This document shows, in pieces, positions 21,231 through 33,285 of a DNA stretch of 64,000 nucleotides (the first letter of the stretch is position 1; the number at the start of each line of letters is the position of its first letter). This DNA comes from Symsagittifera roscoffensis (Eukaryota > Xenacoelomorpha > Acoela > Convolutidae), in NCBI RefSeq assembly GCF_963678635.1, contig NC_087070.1:37265109-37329108 (forward strand), given 5' to 3'. Both the position numbers and the translations under genes were made by a program. The notes under the pieces were generated by a model. The model did no database searches, was not told the DNA's origin, and worked only from the letters and a program-made list of their open reading frames with translations.

Positions 21231-22050
21231 ATTTTAACTAATTCGAGGCTTATTTCTATTTATTCTTCACATCTGTATCCATAAAGCTTACGGTTTTTCC
21301 CTAAAAATCGAATGCACGATTATCATGAATTTTTCTCGACATAAAGAATTAAGCATTAGAGTTTGTTACGCTTGCGACTTGCAAACGTCATCAAATCAGA
21401 ATAAAGACTGTTCTCAGAATAACAACAAAATCACTTGTTTTACTAAATCAATTGAATCATTTAGTAGCTTGATCTATTATAAATTTAAACTTCTAGGCTT
21501 CACGGCGCACCTGGCTTAGATAGTCCTTTTCCAGTACATTGTTGGCCTACCGTTTGTCTGATTGTTTTGTCGGCTTAGTTGCCACGTTTAAAAAACTTAT
21601 TTTACTGTGAGCAAATCTCATTTCGTTGCCAAAGTTTTTGATTTAATCTTGGATTTTGTACGTTTACTAGCCCTGATTTTGTGTATTTTCCTCTTTGTTA
21701 ATTGTGTAAACGACCGAAATGGTTTTCATTCAAATAAGTCTTGATGACTTTCTTTGTTTATTTTAAAAGAAAAAAATTGCGCTCGAAATTGATTTTGACT
21801 ACTTAATTTAGTTCATTTTCCTAGTTGAAATGAAGGCAAACTCCACAAGCGAACATCTAAAGTAAAAATTGAATGATTTCTAATTTCCAAAATGGACAGG
21901 AAAAATAAATTTTATTGTACCTAATAACCGAATTGTGACAAATTAACGCTCAATTTTTTTTGTGTTAAATTTCGGCATCTGCGTATGATTCAAATGCTAG
22001 GTGGTAATTTAGAAGCTATGTTTATATCCGCTTTGTTTTGTCTCGTGACT

Positions 22051-22127
22051 GGAAGCGGCGATATCGTGCAGTTCTGAATGTAGTTGATGCAAGCTATGAC
22101 TATCGGGGTTCGAATCCCGTAGATGTC
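22051..22127 (+). repeat. tRNA-like segment with consensus B box
   Basis: GGGGTTCGAATCCC at 22104 is a perfect pol III B box, with a weak A-box region about 45 bases upstream. The acceptor and D arms are poor, so this is more likely a SINE head than a functional tRNA gene. Confidence 0.4.
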
Positions 22128-22596
22128 TTTTTTTGGAAGCTTTCGAGACATGCAGGGTTTTTCTTCGTGTTTTTTTTTAATCTCTTTCATACTTGTAAAT
22201 TCATCAAGTAAATTTTGGTTAGTTTATTACGTAATTGCATTATAAAATAATTAATTTGGCGATGGATTACAATATTAATGGTTCAAAAGTAGAGATCATT
22301 TTAATTCCAAGTAGTCGGTTTTTTTCAAGCTATTCAGTTTTGAGATTATAAAATTAGTCTAAGTAAATTGAGTTGAAATTTATGCGAAGGAACATTTGAA
22401 TTTTTGATATACTCTTGACTTATATTTTAACTCAAGTGAAGCGAGTGTTAGCTTTTAATTGATTGCTAATGTAATCCATCGCATAGCTTTTTTTGCATTA
22501 GTTAACTTAAGCGATCATATATCAGTTTTAGACTTATAAACTTTGTCTCTAGCATACATTCTCTCCGTTTCTCATGTTCTCTGACTGGAGATTTAT

Positions 22597-25500
22597 TCAG
22601 GCTCTGTCCATGGCCACAGCTGTCTGGTCGCCTGCCATCAGGTCTGCCCCCTTCACTCTGGCTTCTTGGCAGATGGCCAAGTGGTAGCACATGGAAATCA
22701 CCAGGAAACTCAATATAACATTCTCCCCTATCGCCTGAAATGCAACATCCAATATTACGAGGCCAAACTGTTTTTTTTTCTGTAAATTGTAAGCGGATTC
22801 CGCAATAAGAACAATCTCTTGGATCTTCTTTTGTTCTTTCGTGTTCTTCGATCGTTCCGACGAAATCTTAACATGTTTAAAGACTTGTTTCTGGATTCCA
22901 GAAGCGTACGCACATCAAATTGTGCGCCAATCCGGTGCAGAGTTTGACTTCTTAATGAAGCAAAAGTGGTACAACTTGAATGGTTTAAAAGCATGAAAAA
23001 CGACCTTGGAGTGCAAAAAAGAGCTTCGCTCAAAAACTCCCTTTTAGATTATATTTTTCCAGTGTAATTTTAACTATCAAGACCACCATGTTAGTATAGT
23101 TGACCGACTAAATCAATCAAGAGAGGTTCTAGGATTTTCACGCATGAAGGGGGCGTTTTCTCTGAAGTTTTTCGAAAATTGCCGTGTCTCCAAGTATATG
23201 AGAAAACGTAGAACAATGCTGTTTTGGGTACTTGGAAGATCTCACAAAAGCTGTTTTTGGGCTCTTACCCCTAGCCTAAATTCGGTGTTTTAAAGAACCT
23301 AAGGGTTGATTGATCAGACACCGAAACTGAGATAGTACCAAGGGGGGCATTTGGTTGGCAGTAGTATCGAATTCCTGATGATGAACGGGGTGTCGCCCCC
23401 TGAAGTCAATAAAATTTTCTTTTTTAGCTTTAGGGCTTGAAAAGATTAATCAAAAGGTACTGATTCTAAGATATTTACTGTTTTGAATTTATACAATAGG
23501 GGAACTATTTACTTCACTGCGGATGCACGTAGCGTCTACTATATTCAAGATGGGCACGAAGAAGCAGAGGGTATGGAGCAGACAGCTCTTGCCCAGGGTC
23601 TCAGCAATCTTTCCTGAAATCACAATACGAGACTAGCAATTGAGATTATTCTAAGGTGCGATAAGCAGCATCACCCGAAAGATAATCATTTGAATGAGTA
23701 GCCGATAAGGAATGAACTACTTTTGTATGCTCCTATGTAAGTTCAAAGAAAACGTAAGTTCAAAGAAAACGAGGATAGCCAGTTACTATGCAAGTAGCAC
23801 AGAATGTTCTCATCACATTCAGAAAAAAAAATGTTTTTCTTGTTAGTGTCGTGTTTTAAGCGTGGTGTACAACCATACAAACGTATAGAACTAATGAATT
23901 ACATAAACGACAACAGATGTCTTCGAGAAAAAAAATGAGGAAAAAAGTTCTTATTTTTCACTAGAATTTTTATTTGATTATTTGAAAAAATTTAAATGCC
24001 AATTCCTATTCGCACAATTTACTCGCTCTAAATTAGACAAAAAAAGTTTTCAAACCGGCTTTTATTACAATGGGAAAACCTTTTCAAGTTTTTGAAATGA
24101 TCGAATCCAAACCGAAATTGTCTTATTATGATGTATCGCTCGAACCATTCCGATGATGATGTTGGGCACCTGATTTTGCGTGAACAACAAGCTAAAATCT
24201 CCACGACGACAAAACTTATTATTTTCAATTATCGGAACAAGGAAGCTTAGCAGACAACTGAGAACCTTTGGAGTATTTTAAAACCAAATATTTATTTTGT
24301 GGAGGTTAAATGGTTATTTTATCATTCTTATAAATGAAGAAAATTATAAAACGAAGTTGTTTCCTAAATAGAACTGAATTTTTTGGTCAGTTCTGAACAT
24401 TTTCATAGAGTTCTCCGGAAATCGAAACTTTTTTGTTTTTAAAACGGGTTTCAGCAATTCATAGAGAATTTATGAAAGGCTATCAGGACTGTCGAAGCTG
24501 GATCCGTTTCGTTTATTTCCTCTCATTCCTGGCTAAGATTTTTTGTTATTTTGTCGCTTCTTTCGCAGAGTGTTGAATGACGTAGCTTGTCTTATCAAGG
24601 GCTGTAGATTGATAACGGAAGTCAAATTGCCCTATTAGAATTCAGTAACTTGAGGTTGAAATGGGACCAAAGTTCAATATGTTGCAAACCTAACTGATGG
24701 CCGCTTAAGGTTGGATCCCGAACCCTCTGGAACTCAACGTCGATTTTAAGATGCATTATGTGCCAATGTTCGAGCCAGATCCAAAAATTGGACTGGAAGT
24801 TGTTAGTACTTGGAAAAAAAGAACTCGGTCAGAAGTAAGCAATTCACGCAAAATATTCAGCGATGGCATTCGATTTTACGGCGACAATAGACACTAGGCA
24901 CAACCCCGAACAAAGACCGCATTTGAGTTTGACTGTCTCACAAAGAAATTGTAATTCAAAGTCTTATCGCATCTTTCTTGACTTTGCGCGGACCCGAAAT
25001 TTTTCAGTGTCAGCTGTAAAACGACTAAGCGTCGCGAAATTTCAAAACTAATAGCTTCAGACAAACGTAAACATACGGCCAAATCACCATAACTCCACGT
25101 CAAACCTTGAACCCAAATATTTACATAAAAAAGACATTAAAACGCCTGAAAACTTAGTGTGATGTGCTTATATGAAAGATGAACTCGAACAAATCTAATT
25201 TTTTTTTGAAGTTATCATTTGAATCAAAGTAAATCAAATAAAAAATTTTATTACCGCCAGTAGCCGCAGCTGAAATTTACTTAAACATAGTTAAGATTAA
25301 ATTTCCTTGATTTCATGCAAAAGAATGATGATGTATCTAAGAACTTTTTACGGTTTTCTTGTAACAACCTTAGAGCCGATTTTTGTAAGACATAAGACTC
25401 TTATAAAAAAACGTTTTAGATTTTGAATTTTCTTAAGCTCGGGGGAAAATAGCCTTATAAAATTTTGTCATCTAATATAAAAACAGCCAAATATTACCAA

Positions 25501-28500
25501 AATTATTTTAAAAAGTTTTAAAAAAATTTATCCCAAAAAGTTTTTTTTCCAAAAAACATTAAGATGATTTTTACAAGCAAAGTTTGTGTGATAGTATGAA
25601 CTCTCTTTTTTCCAAGCTAAGTCGCAAATTTTAGAATTCGATTTGTTAAATAACCAGCTAATAATTAAAGAATACTAAGGATAATAACACGAACCAAGAT
25701 GTTACAAATAGCTCTTTAGCTTCAAAGTATCATGGATCTCTAGCGTAAAGGTAGGGACGGAGAACCGCGATAAAAAAGAGGGTTTGAACCTGGGCAGAGT
25801 CGGATGTTTTTAATGAACTTTTTCGTATAGTAATAAAAATGCTTCGCTCTATAAATTGAGGCTTGTTAGTTGGCAAGTTTTTTTTGTCAAATTGACTGGT
25901 ACTACTAATGCGTTATAATTGGCTTGCATCACTTAGCATTTATGTAGACTCATAATTGGCGTGCGTCAATTAAAAATTTTTATAGAATCAAAATAATACT
26001 CATTTAGTTTTTCCCAGCAGCATTATCGGTCAATTTTTCGCTTGTGAATGCGAAGTGCAACTTCGCCTCTGTGTTTATCTCGGTTTCGTTAATTTTTATG
26101 GATGTTATTGATCTCATAACAAACTTTTGGAACACTCAGTAGAGCTAGTTTTATTTAATTCGAGTTGTTTTTAAGAGGACAAATATTGATGAAGAGCAGG
26201 CTTTTTATATCAAGAAATAGCAAACTGAAAATAGAAAAAACATGCAAATGAAAAACAAAGTTTCAATTTATAGGCGAAAACACAAATATTTAGTTTTGTC
26301 TTGACGCTACGACCTTCTTTTTGCAGAAAAAAAATTATTGATCCCAGAAAGTCAAGTTTTGGAACTTTTGAACGTTTTTTAGAAGCTTATTGGGTTTTCT
26401 TATAAAGTACCCTGTCAATATTGAGATTAAGTGTTCAATCAAATAAACCGTTTGTAGAAGCCGCCTCTCTTAATTGTTTGTAAGAAAAATGTTATGTCTT
26501 TGGGAAGATTTCATTTTCTCATAAAGTTTCAACCTCATTATTTTAGAAAAAACTACTAAGGTTTGGGGCTAAGTCCACTTTTTGAAATTAACCACTTCAT
26601 CACACATCGGTAGAACAAAGTTATCAGAACACCAACCTCCGGCTCTAGCTGGGCCCTTAGTTATATTTTATCGAGACATACACAAATTTTGTTTCCTGTT
26701 GTTTTTTCAACATTCTTTTTTTTTGTTTTTTTTGTTTTCCATCGCAAGTGGTTCGAAGCTTGCCTTTGCCTCTGTGTTTAAAGTTTATAAAAACATTTTT
26801 TGTTGGTTGCATAATTATAAAAATTTTACTAACCTTGTGATTATCAATAATAATGCATCAGGGTGCTAGACTTTTTTCCGTTAAAGACTTCATTACAGAT
26901 GACCAAGTTCTAGCTTGAATTATGCAAAAGCTAAATGGTTGATTTACTTGAAACTGAAATGAGAGTATATGGTTTGTGTTACACACTGAAAACTTTTTGG
27001 ATTTTTTTGTACCAATAAGGTGTAAAGCTAAGATAAGTTTGTCAAGCTAAGTCGGTTTAATTTCCTTTGTTTCTAAATGCCAACTGTGTTTTATAGTACA
27101 GCGTGTAAACTAGCATCTTAAGCAAAGTAACGTGGTATACATTATGCACTCAGAAAAGTTTGGAATGAAACTTATTGGAATGAAACTTATTGAAATGTCG
27201 TTTTTTTTTGGAATCCTGGTTTTCGCATTTATTTTCCTTACCTTCTTTTTGGAATTTTTGTCAAAATTTGTTAATTAGATTGCTAAAATTCTCATTTTTG
27301 CATAGACGGTGAATGGAATTTGTGCAAACAGTGTTTCAAAGGAAAAATGCAGCCGATTAATATAAATAATGAGATATTATGCATAACATTTATTATTCAG
27401 TGCTCAAAAATGCGTATGGGGCAAGATTTTCAATACTTACTTTTTTTTAAAATGGATCAATTTGTTTTATCTAACACAAAAAACGGCACGAGGAGCATTC
27501 CGGACTTAGCTATGATATCGAATAACAAATACTCGAAGGCAGGAGCTGATCGAGGGTTTTCTCGAGGGGCGGTTTCTCAAAAATTTTTCAAAATTTTAGC
27601 GACTTTTTCTAGGTCGACCAAATTGATTTTCCGAGCTCTCCCAGAGCAGTAAAAATACCCTGTTCTTGCCAAATTTTCTGCGCCCCAGGCAATGTTTTGA
27701 AAAAAGGCCAAAAAAAGGTGTTTTAGGCACTTTTTGGACAATTTTTAGGCACTTTTTGGCCAAAGGCGCCATTAGAAATTTTTAGCCAGCAATGGATGTC
27801 TCAAAATAGTACAAAGCGGGTCGAATCCCTGAGAAAGAGACGTCCGCCCCCCCCCCCCCCCCCCAACCCACCCCTGCTCGAAAGTTTATTTTACGGTTAA
27901 TTTGTTTTTGGCTAAATTTCTAAAATTTTATCAATTTTCTTGCAAATCTGGTTTTCTAGTTTTTAACTTCATCATTGCTGAAAACAAATTATTCGAACTC
28001 TAAATCTTTTGCCTTAAAATTTTTTGTTTGAAATGGCCCGAAAGTTTTATGATTGCTTTTCTCAAGATTTTTTTTGAGTTCTTTGCAATAATGATTTGTC
28101 AATGTCACATTTTTGTTTGAGCTACCTTGACACTCTACTTTTTTCTCCTTTTTTTTGAAAATTTTGAATCTTACGGTAGCTGGCTCATATTGATTATTTG
28201 TTTTCCAGATTTTTTGTCTTCTTGGCTGAAGTTTTGCCATCATTTTTTTCAAAGAGATTATACAAAGCGTTGCATGAGCTTTTTTCTGGGCGTACAGTTA
28301 AATTTTGGTTTCATGTTTCCGACTAAAGAGTGAAAAAGTGGCAAATGATCACTGAAGTTGTCTGATCTCATTCAACGGGTTCTTTTGATAGTGCTGTTTC
28401 GAATTTGATTTTTTTTTCAGATTTTGTTTCATTTTGTTTTTCTTCGTGTCAACTGTTTTGTTTATTTTTGTATCGCAAGTGGCGCGAAGCTCTATTTCGC

Positions 28501-28996
28501 CCGTTCCTAAATTTCATTTTCATTTTAATTTCTTTTCGTGCTAGCAATTTTTCAAGAGATTGCTTTTTAGTGGGATAAATACAGATAACCTTTAATTTGT
28601 TCCTTGGTTTAATTTCGAGAATGTTTCGGTTGATCGAAAAATGTCAAAAAATGGATAGATTATAGTGCTTATATAGTAACTGCCAGCCTAATAATAACTA
28701 TAATCAATTTTGGTCAAAAAAATTTATCGAGGTTACTTAACCTAAAACTGCTCTTTTTGGTGCCAGACATTTATAATTTTCCACTCAATGCCAAAAACCG
28801 TTTCAGAAAAAATAATTAACCCAAAAAACACCGTTAAAATTGTTTGATGCCACAAATATTGCTAAAAAATTGGCATTAAATACAAAAAAAAATACAATTA
28901 CTGACCTTGAACGTAGCAAGGGACCAAAAACACACAGAGACACACTTTGAAGTCGGTGAAACATCCAAGTAGATCATTCTTTTCAAAGCCACCCAT
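22597..28996 (-). CDS. PLAC8-family cysteine-rich protein, copy A
   Basis: PLAC8/cornifelin-family proteins are small, Cys-rich, membrane-associated proteins with varied roles. Coding exons on the - strand are 28996-28906, 23613-23513 and 22734-22597. All junctions are GT-AG with phases 1 and 0, giving 109 aa, typical for the family. The order of motifs is as expected: LLGCFTDFKVCLCVFLVPCYVQ, then GKIAETLGKSCLLHTLCFFVP, then the LAICQEAR signature (family norm CxxCQxxRE). The protein ends with a polar tail. ATG is one base after an acceptor. An 84-base intron (28998-29081) separates it from a non-coding first exon, and the same arrangement occurs in copy B. The stop codon overlaps an AATAAA. 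Intron 2 is over 5 kb and full of transposon insertions. Codon differences from copy B are largely synonymous, so both copies have been under protein-level selection. Confidence 0.85.
22758..22952. mobile_element. TA-inserting MITE with CGAGGCCAAACTG ends, copy 1
   Basis: The left end CGAGGCCAAACTG and an eroded right end (AGTTTGACTT) match the intact copy at 56086-56269 along most of their length (AGCGGATTCCGCAA, TTGATCGTTC-like and TTGTTTCTGGATTCCAG blocks). TA flanks both ends. It is present in PLAC8-A intron 2 and absent at the matching place in PLAC8-B. Confidence 0.65.
24090..24205 (-). repeat. Dispersed short repeat, reverse copy of the 16.3-kb one
   Basis: The reverse complement carries CACGCAAAATCAGGTGCCC and ATCGGAATGGTTCGAGCGATA, as at 16280. 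Lies in PLAC8-A intron 2. Confidence 0.4.
25736..25803 (+). repeat. tRNA-like segment in PLAC8-A intron 2
   Basis: TCTCTAGCGTAAAGGTAGGGAC resembles a D arm/A box and GAGGGTTTGAACCTGGG a B box with a T-arm-like inverted pair. It could be a SINE head; the acceptor stem is not convincing. Confidence 0.4.
26038..26900 (+). repeat. Unclassified repeat carrying a GCGAAG...CTTCGC hairpin
   Basis: Two copies of the motif lie here (GCGAAGTGCAACTTCGC near 26049 and a decayed one near 26745), each followed by CTCTGTGTTTA. Related copies are near 28474, 47988 and 53081, usually preceded by ATCGCAAGTGG. Two copies (26640, 52985) share an upstream CTAGCTGGGCCCTTAG-like block. The family type is unknown; no coding. 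Confidence 0.5.
27540..27876 (+). mobile_element. hAT-type MITE, copy 1
   Basis: Flanked by CTCGAAGG (27532-27539) and CTCGAAAG (27877-27884), an 8-bp target duplication with one mismatch. Ends are degraded forms of CAGGCGCGGATCTAG/CTAAATCCGCTACTG. The interior shares GGTCGACCAAATTGATTTTC, GAGCTCTC and TCGAATCCCTGAG blocks with the copies at 56954 and 59305. It ends in an 18-base poly-C run (27847-27864). Lies in PLAC8-A intron 1. Confidence 0.75.
28474..28510 (+). repeat. Hairpin repeat copy, shared with PLAC8-B
   Basis: ATCGCAAGTGGCGCGAAGC followed by TATTTCGCC sits about 400 bases upstream of the PLAC8-A exon 1 donor. The matching copy near 47988 is in the same place in PLAC8-B, so it predates the duplication. 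Confidence 0.5.
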
Positions 28997-29081
28997 TCTG
29001 AGAAATGAATTCGACAATTTCACTTGGAATACTGTTTTAGAGCTGTGTTTAAAGCGAAATAAAAATGCGAAGGTGACTTAC

Positions 29082-29215
29082 TGGACGTTTATTTTGATAC
29101 AATCAGTATTTCAAGAGTGAAGTTTGCCAGAGAGTTTTTGTCTTATCTAGGTCAACTTACCTACTAACCTACATTTCCAATACTACCATGTTAGTTCATT
29201 TATTACCTTCTAATC
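29082..29215 (-). promoter_or_regulatory. Conserved non-coding first exon and promoter-proximal block, PLAC8-A
   Basis: The - strand has a CGTCCA|GTAAGT donor whose intron joins the ATG exon. Upstream, the + strand shares TTGTCTTATCTA, CCTACTAACCTACATT and CCAATACTACCATGTTAG with 48403-48545 in PLAC8-B. It is conserved better than nearby introns, which suggests promoter or UTR function. Confidence 0.45.
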
Positions 29216-29985
29216 GCCTCGCTTTGCTTTTCCTTACTCTAATGTGATAGGATTGCTTGTTGTCGCCGAAATCACCTGATAAAATATATCGCCTATACAG
29301 GTGTGCAGAAATGGCTCAAATTTTACCCCACACAATTTAATTCGGAATCTGAAAACAACTGAAATAAGCTTCATTTGACCGATCAAATTTCAAAGCAACG
29401 CGCCATATAACATAGCAACGTGAACTAAATTTTCTCGAAAATCGAATGGAAGAACTCAAATTAGAAAACATTTTAACCCAACAGGTAAATCTAAAACAAG
29501 CCTGTGAACCAGGACCAGTTTGGCAAATATGTGTGGGTCAATTTTTACGGCGGCGAAAACGGTTGTTTCGCTTTGTTAAAAACAAACGTACTGGCATAAC
29601 GGCATAAGTCTGATTCGCTCTATCCAAGAAATTTGGCAAACTTCTGTGCAGAATGAATTCGCCTTCCAACTGACAAGAAGTAAAGAAAAGTTTCACAAAC
29701 TAAGCAAACCAAGCCACTAGCAAACCTATGGTTTTCTCGCTCTCTTTCAGAAAAAACCGTGAAAGAATTTCTGCGTGTTTTCTTTTTCATGTGAGTATGG
29801 TGCTTTCGGTTTTCAGAAGAAACAAAAAAAATGCTCTGTCTTGACTTCTTGTTAACCCGAATTTACCCCACTCAAAAAATCCGTTAATCCTACATTTTTC
29901 ATACAGTTTTTAAAAGCTTTCTAAGACTTAAACAAATATTTTGCCTATCAAATGGTTAAAAACTTCTCTGATCTTCAAAAAACCT
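29216..29985. other. Upstream flank of PLAC8-A, no gene seen
   Basis: Still partly alignable to 48560-48980 (for example AAAACGGTT...TTGTTAA near 29560 and 48885), so it belongs to the segmental duplication. No exon-like block. Confidence 0.4.
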
Positions 29986-30053
29986 GGTTCATTTTTATCA
30001 GTTACGATCTGATATACGTATGTTACAAATTCGTTACAATCATATGATTTAGT

Positions 30054-30727
30054 CAATAGCAAAGTTTTTAAATTCCACCTGCCTATATGATAACAAATTC
30101 CCGATTTTGAAACTTCCATGAGACCGCGAACGATTTTACTACTTTAGCAAAGAAATTTGAAATGAGCTTATTTAAAAGTAAGAAAAAACACTAGAAAATT
30201 GTAGATATTTTCATGAAAAAAGGCTATGATCTAAATAAATTTAAGGGCAAAATAAAAAGCCAATTCAAATTCTCACTTTTTTAAAGGTCCAATCGCAAGG
30301 ACCTTAAGGAAAAAGTTTTTTGAGTTTCAAAAAAAATACATCCACCGACAGTGAATTGACCGCGCTACTTTCTGAAACCAAAAAATGATACTTTTACCAA
30401 AAGTAGCTTGGATAATTTGCTATCGGTTATTGAATTTTTTCCGAAACTCAAATTGGTTGTTGTTCGAAACGGTCTTTCTGATTGGACATTTAAGAAAGTG
30501 AGAATTTGAATTTGCTTTTTATTTTGCCCTTAAATCATTTAGATGATAGCATTTTGCCATGAAAACGTCTAAAGTTTTCGAAGTGTTTTTTCTTACTTTT
30601 TATTAAATTCATTTCATTTTTTTGCCAAATGCAAAGCAGATAGTAGCAAAGTCATTCTTAGTTGTAAGTTTCAAAAATGGGAATTTGTAATCAGAAATGC
30701 AAGAGGTATTTAAAAACGTTGCTATTG
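30054..30727. repeat. Long imperfect inverted repeat, arms about 330 bp
   Basis: The two halves are reverse complements along almost their whole length around a centre near 30389. Examples are CAATAGCAAAG (30054) against CGTTGCTATTG (to 30727), AAGTAAGAAAAAACAC (30176) against its complement at 30583-30598, and TTAAGGGCAAAATAAAAAGC (30241) against 30517-30536. Divergence is moderate. It fits a foldback transposon or large MITE; a transcript would form a long RNA hairpin. Confidence 0.75.
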
Positions 30728-31325
30728 ACCAAGTTTTCTCAAATTGGATTAGTTTCATGAAAACGTGTCAATCTTAAAATATTCTTGTAATCTAAGGGGG
30801 TCTAAGCCGATATGCTTTTCTGTGAATATTAGTAATTTTGTTTCCGATTAACCGTATAAACTCCTCCTACATGACCTAACAAAGAATGTCCTGCCCTGGA
30901 AATTTAATTATGTATAAATATGCATTTCGAACAATGCGCACAAACAAATTGATTTTCAAAATGATTGTGTGGTTTCACTTGAAAGCTGTCAATGACCTAA
31001 ACTAAGGTATTTTCTTTCATTTTTCTCCATTAAAACTGTTAATTTTGTATAAATCAGCGAAATAAAGAAATCATGAACTTCCATCTCTCCCGGCTACCCT
31101 TAAGTTTTTCAAACTCCTAGAACGTTATAGATTAACCAATTGGCAATTCCATGAACTTTTACTTGATAAACTACACATAAATATCAAGTAAATTTTGTAG
31201 TTATCACTAAAACAGCTGAAAATAACATAGTTTTAAGTTGAGCTAATGAGTAGTTTAGGACACTGGTTGCAAAGATAAAAAGACGCTGTAAACGAAAAAC
31301 GGACAAATTTAAAATTAAAAAATTA
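30728..31325. other. Intergenic, no gene seen
   Basis: AT-rich DNA between the inverted repeat and the Helentron-like dimer. I see no exon, RNA gene or recognisable repeat. Confidence 0.4.
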
Positions 31326-31856
31326 AGACTGCTCGTATCAGGGCAAAGCCTTGAAAGTTCGACTGCCTTTGAACGTTTTTGGAGCAGCAATAACATATTA
31401 AAAATTTAATGAAATAAAATAAAATGAAAAACTTTTTTTCTAAAATTTGAAAATTTTTCTATAAAAATCATCCCCCTACACGCCATATAAAGTACAAAAC
31501 AATAAATTTCGCTCCTTGCAACAAATCAATTATGGCGAAAAGGCTTCTTTCAACCAATTTGGAACAATTTCTAAGACGGATTAAATCTACGCTTACGCGT
31601 TAATAGCGCGGAATATATCGCGCGTTATTTGTCCCAAATTGGCCAAAATGGCAATCTTTAAACCCGCATAACTTTACGAAATTTAATCACAGGTGAAATA
31701 TTTTTTCAACTTTAAGCTCAGAATAAACAATAGCTTTCGAATGATAAAAAAAATTCCGTCAAAAATGGCTAGTTAAAAAGTCGAAATTTGTCTGAAGAAA
31801 AAAAACCCACCCCGAGCACAAATATTCCGCTACTTTCGTATCGAAAGTCGGAACAA
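31326..31856 (-). mobile_element. Helentron-like element, copy 2 (first of a tandem pair)
   Basis: Reverse orientation. The 3' terminal part (AGACTGCTCGTATCAGGGC, hairpin decayed to GGGCAAAGCCTTG) is at the left; the 5' end (CTTTCGTATCGAAAGTCGGAACAA) is at the right. It directly abuts copy 3 with no spacer. Confidence 0.65.
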
Positions 31857-32387
31857 CAAGACTGCTCGTATCAGGGCGAAGCCGTGATAGTTGCGACTGC
31901 CTTTTAGAGTTTATGGAGCAGTAATAACAAAAACAACATTAAAAAACTTAAATGAAACAAAATAAAATGAAAAACAATTTTTCGCCGAAATTTGAAAATT
32001 ATTCTATTAAAATCAGCCCCCCACACGAGATTTCGTTCCTTGTAGCAAATCAATTATGGCAAATAAGCTTCTTTCAACCAATTTGGAAGGATTTATAAGA
32101 CGGATTAAATCTCCGCTTACGCGTTAATAGCGCAAATTATATCGCGCGTTAATTGTCCCAAATTGGTCAAAATGGCCAAAATAACAATCTTTAAACCCTC
32201 ATAACTTTACAAAAAATGATCACAGATAAAATATCTTTTCAAACTTAGGCTCAGGACAACAATAGCTTTCGAATGATATAAAAAAACTTCGTCAAAAATG
32301 GCTAGTTAAAAAGTCGAATTTTGTCTGAAGAAAAAAACCCACCCCGAGCACAAATAATCCGTTACTTTCGTATCGAAAGTCGGAACA
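31857..32387 (-). mobile_element. Helentron-like element, copy 3 (second of a tandem pair)
   Basis: Same orientation and length (about 531 bp) as copy 2. The 3' end (CAAGACTGCTCGTATCAGGG, hairpin GGGCGAAGCCGTG) joins the 5' end of copy 2 directly. The 5' end is TTTCGTATCGAAAGTCGGAACAA at 32365-32387. The internal CGCGCGATATA/TAATAGCGC hairpin region is retained. Confidence 0.65.
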
Positions 32388-33270
32388 AAAACAGGAAACT
32401 TGGCTGGTAGACAAACAGTATGCTCAATCAGAAATTTTGTGTACCAGTATTTAAGTGAAATGTCATTCAGACGAAAGAAAAAGCAATAAAAATAATTTCC
32501 TAAGCGTCCGTAAATTGAAAAAAAAAATGTTTTTTGAACATTTGAGAAAGCAAGTCTCTTGTGATTATGAACTGAATTTTTACCCGAAACAACTAACACG
32601 AGTCCTTTTGAAAAAATATGGCTGCAAGAAGACAGGTCGTGCTTAATTTCGTAAGTTTCTTAAAACTAAGGCCTCACGGGTAAAACGTGAAGACCAAATT
32701 AGTATGGAATAGTCCAATTTATCAGCATATTAGTTTCAATGATTATGAGACAATGTAAGCGATAAAATGACAAGACAATTTTGCAGCTAGGAATAACAAA
32801 AACAGCCAAAGTTTTTCGATGTAATGTTTTTGGCCTACAAATTTCGAGCTGCTTTCCTTAGGCTTGTTCAGATCGTACTCAGTCATTTAAACGAGGGTTT
32901 TGGAATTTTGACAGCTGTATGCAATTAGTAAACAGTTGTGAGAGCCCAAGTAATGTAAAATTTATTAACAAAAAACTAGATAACAAATGTATTTAAAAAT
33001 ATTTTGCATTTTGGCTCAGTTTATCTCTCTGGAGCACAAATTCATATTTTCATGCTGTTCTATATACAACAACTCACACGTCAATAGGATTTTTGTGAAA
33101 AGTAATGAAAGAAAAAATTAATCGTAATTTAAGTTTCCAATAATTGCGTTTACCATTAGCAAGCGTTATCAAATCAGAATAAGACTTTTTTTGGGGTTAA
33201 CAACTATTTTAACAAAATCTCTTGCATCATTTTTATTTTTGATCCATATGAATTCAAAAGTCAAACGTTA
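32388..33270. other. Intergenic, no gene seen
   Basis: AT-rich sequence. A short block near 33160 (GCGTTATCAAATCAGAATAA) is shared with about 21390, so SINE-body debris is present. No gene. Confidence 0.4.
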
Positions 33271-33285
33271 ATCATCGAACTTGAT

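Larger units (their letters stand above)
22150..29700. repeat. Segmental duplication, copy A (PLAC8-A locus)
   Basis: Aligned blocks occur in the same order and strand here and at about 44040-48980. They include flanks downstream of exon 3, intron blocks (for example near 25130-25330 versus 47030-47260), the hairpin repeat near 28480 versus 47995, and the region upstream of exon 1. Differences are mainly element insertions unique to one copy. Boundaries are approximate. Confidence 0.7.

Noticed and set aside
22051..22127. A functional tRNA gene
   Set aside because: The B box is perfect, but acceptor and D arms do not pair well and no anticodon loop can be set with confidence.
22502..22690. 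A 62-codon - strand frame over PLAC8-A exon 3
   Set aside because: It is in the wrong frame; the phase-0 frame gives the ICQEAR signature conserved in both paralogues.
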